In this document: positions 58,653 through 64,000 of the stretch, piece by piece
How positions within the stretch are numbered: position 1 is the first letter of the stretch
How the letters are laid out: each line of letters begins with the position of its first letter
From: Marinifilum sp. D714
GTDB taxonomy: Bacteria; Bacteroidota; Bacteroidia; Bacteroidales; Marinifilaceae
DNA length: 64,000 nt
Assembly (NCBI RefSeq): GCF_030851345.1
Contig: NZ_JALPNU010000006.1
Location: 124,001 to 188,000 of the forward strand
Direction of reading: 5' to 3'
Position numbers and translations under genes: made by a program
The notes under the pieces: model-generated
The model's database searches: none
What the model saw: only the letters and a program-made list of their open reading frames with translations
Told to the model about the DNA's origin: nothing

Positions 58653-60074
58653 TTATTCCTCTTCTTTGTTTTCTTGTTCAGAAACATCTTCGAAGTCTAC
58701 AGTCTCATTATTTTCTTCTACTTTTTTGCCCAGGTAAGTTGGCAATTCCATTCCAGCCATTTTGAACAATTCTTCCATTGGAGGAATCGATCCCATCATG
58801 CCTTGCATAAAGTTAGCAGTAGATGTTTTGCCATCTTTGCCATTACCATTTTCCCAAACAGTAACCTTATCAATCTTGATGTTCTTGATGGCTTCAACTT
58901 GCGTAGATACCAATTCTGGCAATTTATCCGCAATCATCAACATTACAGCATCCTTAGCGTCGCTACCAGCAGCATTTACAATCTTATCGAAACCTTCGGC
59001 TTGCTTACTCAAAATCTCATAAATACCTTTCGCTTCTGCCTCCATCTTCATGTAAATCGCATCGGCCTCCCCTTTCGCATGACGACGGGTTTGCTCTGCA
59101 ATTGCTTCTGCTGCAATCTCAATCTTTTCCTTATCAATTTGTGCTGGCACAACGATATCTGCAGTCTGCGATGCTTTATCACGAACCGCACGAGCAGCTT
59201 CCGCTTTCTGCTCAGCCGAATATGCTTCCTCTAATGCACGTGCCGTAGCAACTTTCTCTGCAGCCGTAGCCAAACGTTCTGCTTCCGCTTCTTTCTCACG
59301 TCTGTCAGCATCCGAATTTGCAACGGTAATCTTTGCCGTATTCTCCCCTTCAACTGCTGTTGCATCTGCCGCAGCCACCTGAACACGTTGTTCCTGTAAT
59401 GCATTAGCCTCACCAATAGAACCATCACGATTCTTCTCAGCTACACTCTTCTTCGCATCATTTATCGCCTTTGCAGCAGCTTCCTTACCCAATGCATCGA
59501 TATAACCCGATTCGTCGTTGATATCCGTAACGTTCACGTTGATCAGTTTCAAACCGATCTTTTTCAATTCCGCCTCAACGTTTGAAGATACAGCAGCAAG
59601 GAACTTATCACGGTTGCTGTTGATCTCCTCGATATCCATAGTAGCAACTACCAAACGCAACTGACCAAAGATGATATCCTTTGCCAAATTGCTCACATCC
59701 ACTTGTGACAATCCTAAAAGTCGCTCAGCAGCATTGGTCATCACACCTGCTTCGGTTGAAACCCCAACTGTAAATCGAGAAGGCACGTCAACACGAATGT
59801 TCTGCTTACTCAAAGCATTAGTCAAGTTAATTTCAATTGAAATTGGTGTAAGATCAAGAAATGCATAATCTTGAATAATTGGCCAAACAAATGCAGCTCC
59901 ACCATGAATACACTTGGCTGAGCGCGATTCGGCACCACCACCTTTTCCTACCTTACCATACACAACCAAAACCCGGTCGGATGGACAACGCTTGTACCTT
60001 TTAAAGAAGGATACAATTAGTACGAAAACGAATATTACTGCAGCAGTAATCAAAAGAACAATATATTCTCCCAT
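58653..60074 (-). CDS. Flotillin-like protein (SPFH/band 7)
   Basis: 473 residues forming membrane microdomain scaffolds. Order: one N-terminal membrane helix (Y-I-V-L-L-I-T-A-A-V-I-F-V-F-V-L), SPFH domain (about 30-200, with C-P-S-D-R-V-L-V-V-Y-G-K and I-E-I-N-L-T-N-A-L-S-K-Q-N-I-R-V-D-V-P), a long Ala/Glu/Lys-rich coiled coil with the flotillin repeats (about 200-370) and an oligomerising tail with an acidic end. It follows the NfeD-like gene by 41 bp, the usual partner. Likely role is organising membrane proteins or controlling fluidity. Confidence 0.93.
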   Translation of the reverse strand: MGEYIVLLITAAVIFVFVLIVSFFKRYKRCPSDRVLVVYGKVGKGGGAESRSAKCIHGGAAFVWPIIQDYAFLDLTPISIEINLTNALSKQNIRVDVPSRFTVGVSTEAGVMTNAAERLLGLSQVDVSNLAKDIIFGQLRLVVATMDIEEINSNRDKFLAAVSSNVEAELKKIGLKLINVNVTDINDESGYIDALGKEAAAKAINDAKKSVAEKNRDGSIGEANALQEQRVQVAAADATAVEGENTAKITVANSDADRREKEAEAERLATAAEKVATARALEEAYSAEQKAEAARAVRDKASQTADIVVPAQIDKEKIEIAAEAIAEQTRRHAKGEADAIYMKMEAEAKGIYEILSKQAEGFDKIVNAAGSDAKDAVMLMIADKLPELVSTQVEAIKNIKIDKVTVWENGNGKDGKTSTANFMQGMMGSIPPMEELFKMAGMELPTYLGKKVEENNETVDFEDVSEQENKEEE

Positions 60075-60115
60075 AATGTTTTATTATTTAATTGGATTTA
60101 ATGATTATTAATAGA

Positions 60116-60700
60116 TTAACCGATTGGATATACAACAAGAATTTGATCGTTTAGGATCTCGACAACTTCCACAACAGCACCAGTTTTGATATCGTTTTCA
60201 GCATCGGTAATGGCATCCAAAGTTTGTAAGCCTTGTACCTGAATCTGCACTTTACCCATGCCTTTGCGATTACCTGGAATGGTGAGGTATACATTACCAA
60301 CTTTGCCAATTGCATTGTTTAGGTTTAATGTGCCTTCTTCGGTCAATTTTCCCATAAAGTAAAGGATTGAGGCCATTATTACCATCATAATTAAACCTGC
60401 AATTGTAGCAATAAAAGTAGATATGAAGGGTCCAAATCCAATGTGAACACAAATGATTCCAGTCCAACCAAAAATGGTAAAAAAGGCGATCAGGTTCTTT
60501 AAGGTTAAAAACTGAAAATCGATCCCCGTATCTCCAGAAACATCTGCATCACCGTCAGCAGCAACATCGTCCACATCTCCTCCAAGAAAAGTCATTACCA
60601 TTTGAATAAGAAACAGAACTGAAAATGGTACAGAGATACCCCAGAATATCTTTTCAACAATATCCATGGCACTCCACCAGTCAGAAATTTGTAGTATCAT
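60116..60700 (-). CDS. NfeD-like membrane protein
   Basis: 194 residues with three helices (F-W-G-I-S-V-P-F-S-V-L-F-L-I, I-A-F-F-T-I-F-G-W-T-G-I-I-C and F-I-A-T-I-A-G-L-I-M-M-V-I) and a C-terminal OB-fold (about 130-194, with N-A-I-G-K-V-G-N-V-Y-L-T-I-P and G-A-V-V-E-V-V-E-I). An acidic Asp/Gly-rich loop lies between helices one and two. NfeD proteins pair with flotillins or stomatins, and this gene is immediately upstream of the flotillin gene. No ClpP-like protease domain, so it is the short form. Confidence 0.87.
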   Translation of the reverse strand: MILQISDWWSAMDIVEKIFWGISVPFSVLFLIQMVMTFLGGDVDDVAADGDADVSGDTGIDFQFLTLKNLIAFFTIFGWTGIICVHIGFGPFISTFIATIAGLIMMVIMASILYFMGKLTEEGTLNLNNAIGKVGNVYLTIPGNRKGMGKVQIQVQGLQTLDAITDAENDIKTGAVVEVVEILNDQILVVYPIG

Positions 60701-60825
60701 AATAATTGATTTTGATTTGATCTAAAGTAGTAAGAATTCTTGACCTAACAGTGATTATGCTTAGCTGTTTTTTGCTTTTTAGTTGTATTCTATATTTCAC
60801 ATGTTTTTGATTGATTTTTATCAGA

Positions 60826-60858
60826 TAAAAAAAAGGAGCATCACTCTGGATGCTCCTT
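60826..60858 (-). terminator. Rho-independent terminator of the M16 peptidase gene
   Basis: AAGGAGCATC (60833-60842), loop ACTCTG, GATGCTCCTT (60849-60858). On the minus strand it is followed by eight or nine T. It lies 24 bp past the stop codon. Confidence 0.92.
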
Positions 60859-60882
60859 CCATTATTTCTTGATAAATCTTGT

Positions 60883-63708
60883 TTATTTTTCTTTTGGAGA
60901 CATTACCACTTCTACTTTTCCTGTTTTAGCAAAGTATTTCTTTGCAAATTTCTCCACCTTTTCTTTGGTAATGGCGTTAATCATTTTTTCATAATCTTCA
61001 ATTGCATCAACACTTTCGCCATAAGTATAGTAACGATTAATTGCATTAATCCAATAACCGTTCTTACGAAGATTTTCCTGATATTCTTTGATGAAGTTTT
61101 CCTTCGTTTCAACCAAGTCATCCTCCTTTACTCCATTTTTAAATAAGCCTTGAATTTCATCATAAACAATACCTTTCAACTTGTCAGCCTTAGCTGGGTC
61201 AGTATCAAAGCGAATAACTAAGTTGTACTCTTCACGTGGGAATTTAGATACATATCCTCTAACTCCAACACCATATGATCCACCTTCTTTTTCACGAATC
61301 ACTTCAAGATATCTCTTATTCAATAGACTAGACACAAAGCTCATCATAAGTTTATTATCCCTTGAATATTTGATATCACCATGTAAGTCGATATGAATGG
61401 TTGTTTTTGGAGTTTCCATTTCTCTTGTAAAATGGTTGTAAGTGTCCTTTTTAGGATAATCTACACCATTATCTTTCCAAGTTTCATCACGATCGATATC
61501 CTTGATACTTCCCAAATATGTTTCGATTAATGGCTTGGCTTTTTCTACATCAATATTACCAACAAATACGAAAGTAAAATCACTTGCATCAACGAATCTT
61601 TCTTGATACACTCGCTTCATTGTTTCAAGATTCAAGCTTGCAATCATATCTGTGTTGAATAAGATTGTTCTAGGATTGTGATCAGTTGTAGTAAGCGAAA
61701 CAGAATCTCTGAAAGCCTTGTTAACATCAGCACCCATATTGGCTACATAAGCCATATATCTTCCTTTTAATGCGGTAAATGCTTCTTCATCGAAACGTGG
61801 AGCAACAAAATACATGTGCACCAATTGCAACATGGTTTCAAAATCCTTAACAGATGAGTTTCCACTAAGTCCTTCAGACAATTCACTAATATAAGGTGAA
61901 ACGCGAACTGATTTTCCTGTCAATAACTTTTGCAAGCTAGTCTGATCAAACTTACCTAAACCGAAATTAGCAATAAATCCACCTGCCATTTCTGCTGAAG
62001 CTAAATCTTCCACACCGTATAATGAATTTCCACCTTTACTAAATGCTTGCAAACGAATTTCATTTTCTTTGAAATCAGTCTTCTTTACTACTACTTTTGC
62101 TCCATTGGCTAAAGTCCACTCTGTAGCATCAAAACCATTAAGTTCTGCCTCTTTCTTTACCTCACCTGCTTTTGGCACTTCTGCAATTAAAGGTTCGGTA
62201 ATTACCTTATCTACGTAAGGTTTTAAATCTGCTTTTCTTACTTTTTCGAGCAAAGCCAATAGTTGCTGTTCAGTTGGCAATTCAACATTTTCTTTTTCAG
62301 GAGCTGTAAATGTGATAATGACATTTTCCTTTGTCATCCATTTTTTCGAAAATGCATTTACCTCTTCAGCCGATATGCCTGGCAATAATTTCTTAATTGC
62401 TTCGAATTCAAATTCAATTCCCGGAACAGGTTCATTTACCAGGAAGTGTCTTTGGTAACCTCTCACCAATCTATCGTTATGTTGCTTGTTACGATCTTTG
62501 TATTGTTTTTCAATACTGCTCAACATTTCTGTTTTTGCTCTTTCCAATTCTGTAGCAACAACACCATATCTATTTGCTCTTTCAATTTCTTTTAAGAAGG
62601 TTTCAGCTCCACCAAGTAAATTACCTTCTTTCAAAGTTACACTGTTGTGATAAACATCCATTTTACGAGCTTTATTGTAATAAGCAGCCCATGCATTAAT
62701 AAATGGAGCATTGCCTTTTTGAAGCAATTCATTTAAACGATTTCCTAAAATACTTGAATGCAAATTCTCAATAAGAGAATTACGATAGTATTTCATGTTC
62801 TTCTCGTTAAACGGAGTTGCCTTATGCTTGTAAAAAACCTCAAATGAATAATTGCTTACCTCAGGATCGGTTATAATACCAACAATTGGTTCTTTATTGC
62901 CTGGAACATCATAATAAATTCTTTCCTTAGGATTTTTAACAGCTGGAATGTGAGCAAACATTTCTTTGATCTTGTTTTCAAACTTTTCAGCATCAATATC
63001 ACCTACAATTACAATAGCCTGTAGGTCGGTACGATACCAGTCATGATAAAAATCGCGAATAACCTTATGATCAAAGTTATCAATCACATCCAAGTCACCA
63101 ATTACATCACGCTCAGCATACTTCGATCCTTTGTAGATTACTTTATTCTTTTCCAGGTAAGCTCTCATACCACCTGATCTTCTGGTTCTCCACTCTTCGT
63201 GAATCACACCACGTTCGCTGTCGATTTCCTTACCTTCTAAACTTAGGTAATTCGACCAATCATGTAAAACCAATAAAGCCGAATCCAAAAGGTTTTCGTT
63301 TGAGGTAGGAATGTTACTCAAATTGTAAACCGTTTCATCAACATTTGTGTAGGCGTTAATGTTTCGACCAAATGCAACTCCATATTTCTCAAGGTAATTT
63401 AGAACTTCTTTTCCAGGGAAGTGTTCAGTTCCATTAAAAGCCATATGCTCCAGAAAGTGAGCCAATCCGTTCTGGTTGTCATTTTCCAGAATTGCTCCTA
63501 CATTCTGTACAATATAGAAACTTGCACGATCCTTAGGCTCCTCATTGTGTCGTACGTAATAAGTTAATCCATTTTTTAACTTTCCCGTTCTTACATTTGG
63601 ATCCATAGGAAGTTTGGAATCCATTTGATTTTGGGCTGTTAACATTCCTGTTCCAGCCAATAGCAAAGTCCCACAAAGGCTAACTTTACCAATAAAATTT
63701 TTAATCAT
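60883..63708 (-). CDS. M16 family zinc metallopeptidase (pitrilysin-like), exported
   Basis: 941 residues from ATG 63708, which opens a signal peptide (I-G-K-V-S-L-C-G-T-L-L-L-A-G-T-G-M-L-T-A-Q); a start 15 codons upstream is less likely. Two fused M16 halves form the clamshell. The N-half has the inverted zinc motif H84-F-L-E87-H88 and the distal Glu in R-G-V-I-H-E-E-W. The C-half lacks a zinc motif, as in the family. Periplasmic degradation of oligopeptides and small proteins is the usual role. Single-gene unit. It may add to peptide use in this organism but is not linked to the peptidase locus. Confidence 0.93.
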   Translation of the reverse strand: MIKNFIGKVSLCGTLLLAGTGMLTAQNQMDSKLPMDPNVRTGKLKNGLTYYVRHNEEPKDRASFYIVQNVGAILENDNQNGLAHFLEHMAFNGTEHFPGKEVLNYLEKYGVAFGRNINAYTNVDETVYNLSNIPTSNENLLDSALLVLHDWSNYLSLEGKEIDSERGVIHEEWRTRRSGGMRAYLEKNKVIYKGSKYAERDVIGDLDVIDNFDHKVIRDFYHDWYRTDLQAIVIVGDIDAEKFENKIKEMFAHIPAVKNPKERIYYDVPGNKEPIVGIITDPEVSNYSFEVFYKHKATPFNEKNMKYYRNSLIENLHSSILGNRLNELLQKGNAPFINAWAAYYNKARKMDVYHNSVTLKEGNLLGGAETFLKEIERANRYGVVATELERAKTEMLSSIEKQYKDRNKQHNDRLVRGYQRHFLVNEPVPGIEFEFEAIKKLLPGISAEEVNAFSKKWMTKENVIITFTAPEKENVELPTEQQLLALLEKVRKADLKPYVDKVITEPLIAEVPKAGEVKKEAELNGFDATEWTLANGAKVVVKKTDFKENEIRLQAFSKGGNSLYGVEDLASAEMAGGFIANFGLGKFDQTSLQKLLTGKSVRVSPYISELSEGLSGNSSVKDFETMLQLVHMYFVAPRFDEEAFTALKGRYMAYVANMGADVNKAFRDSVSLTTTDHNPRTILFNTDMIASLNLETMKRVYQERFVDASDFTFVFVGNIDVEKAKPLIETYLGSIKDIDRDETWKDNGVDYPKKDTYNHFTREMETPKTTIHIDLHGDIKYSRDNKLMMSFVSSLLNKRYLEVIREKEGGSYGVGVRGYVSKFPREEYNLVIRFDTDPAKADKLKGIVYDEIQGLFKNGVKEDDLVETKENFIKEYQENLRKNGYWINAINRYYTYGESVDAIEDYEKMINAITKEKVEKFAKKYFAKTGKVEVVMSPKEK

Positions 63709-64000
63709 TTGATATCTGTTTTGGTGATTTGATTTTAAAAACTTACCCAACATAAGTGTAAGTTCTTTATAAAATAACGAAAGAAATAGTTATTTAACAA
63801 TTCCATTTACACTTTTTAACAATTGGATGATTTCATATTTACAATATAAATCCAAATGTAAATCAATCCCAAAAGCTTCTAGAACATTCACTTTTCTTCA
63901 AATATGCTCGCATTTATTTTCATAAATTTCTAAATTCACCCACCCTTTAATATAGATTTAATCTAAATTCTACATCAAAGCCTAATTTTGATTATAAAAA
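63709..64000. other. Upstream region of the M16 gene
   Basis: On the minus strand TACATTTG (63860-63853) fits the -7 consensus but has no good -33 partner and lies 145 nt before the start. A short palindrome TAGATT-T-AATCTA is at 63953-63965. No gene is supported up to the window end. Confidence 0.3.

Noticed and set aside
58593-59234. 213-residue plus-strand frame opposite the flotillin gene
   Set aside because: It is an antisense shadow of the flotillin coding sequence, with Phe/His-rich composition typical of such shadows.

Overview
The window is about 36% G+C by eye and reads as a chromosome segment of a marine or gut-type Bacteroidota, most likely Bacteroidales/Marinilabiliales (a Labilibaculum- or Marinifilum-like organism; inference). 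The evidence is two SusC/SusD pairs, an ECF sigma/FecR pair, lipoproteins with acidic residues after the lipobox cysteine, a beta-mannosidase, an M16 peptidase, a flotillin/NfeD pair, and promoters of the Bacteroidota type (TTTG, about 19 nt, TAnnTTTG). No rRNA, tRNA, CRISPR array, prophage or insertion sequence was recognised.

Layout. 1-2443 (-): GH2 beta-mannosidase lipoprotein, cut by the window start. 2578-8956 (-): amino-acid stereochemistry cluster of GNAT acetyltransferase, ornithine-racemase-like enzyme, tiny winged-helix protein, sodium/solute symporter, M20 deacylase, stand-alone alanine-racemase-type enzyme and an unknown Cys-rich protein. 9195-9661: small-peptide region ending in a bidirectional terminator. 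9737-14483 (-): MarR regulator, then outer-membrane beta-barrel, BCCT transporter and TPR protein. 14903-15337 (-): small exported protein broken by an in-frame TAG. 15837-27465 (-): a polysaccharide-utilisation locus for N-glycans with ECF sigma, FecR, SusC (with STN domain), SusD, a degenerate GH18-like lipoprotein, a DUF1735/LamG lipoprotein, a GH18 endo-beta-N-acetylglucosaminidase and an Ig-like lipoprotein. 27850-35874: glycerate kinase, thioesterase, a tripartite RND efflux operon and a DUF493 protein. 36099-57033 (+): a second SusC/SusD locus with peptide and sugar enzymes. 57220-58559 (+): two membrane proteins. 58653-60700 (-): NfeD and flotillin. 60883-63708 (-): M16 peptidase.

The most interesting region is 36099-57033. 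Behind a long leader full of stem-loops it carries SusC/SusD, a two-part LysO-type exporter, Xaa-Pro aminopeptidase (M24B), an ornithine-cyclodeaminase/mu-crystallin reductase, an S9 prolyl peptidase, a proline-racemase-family enzyme with the Cys/Thr active-site pair of trans-3-hydroxy-L-proline dehydratase, an S37-type prolyl tripeptidyl peptidase, a C69 dipeptidase, a GH2 beta-galactosidase and a GH63 alpha-glucosidase. Proline-directed peptidases, a two-step route from 3-hydroxyproline to proline, and enzymes fitting the Glc-Gal glycan of hydroxylysine together suggest a locus for using collagen-type glycopeptides. This is an inference from gene content.
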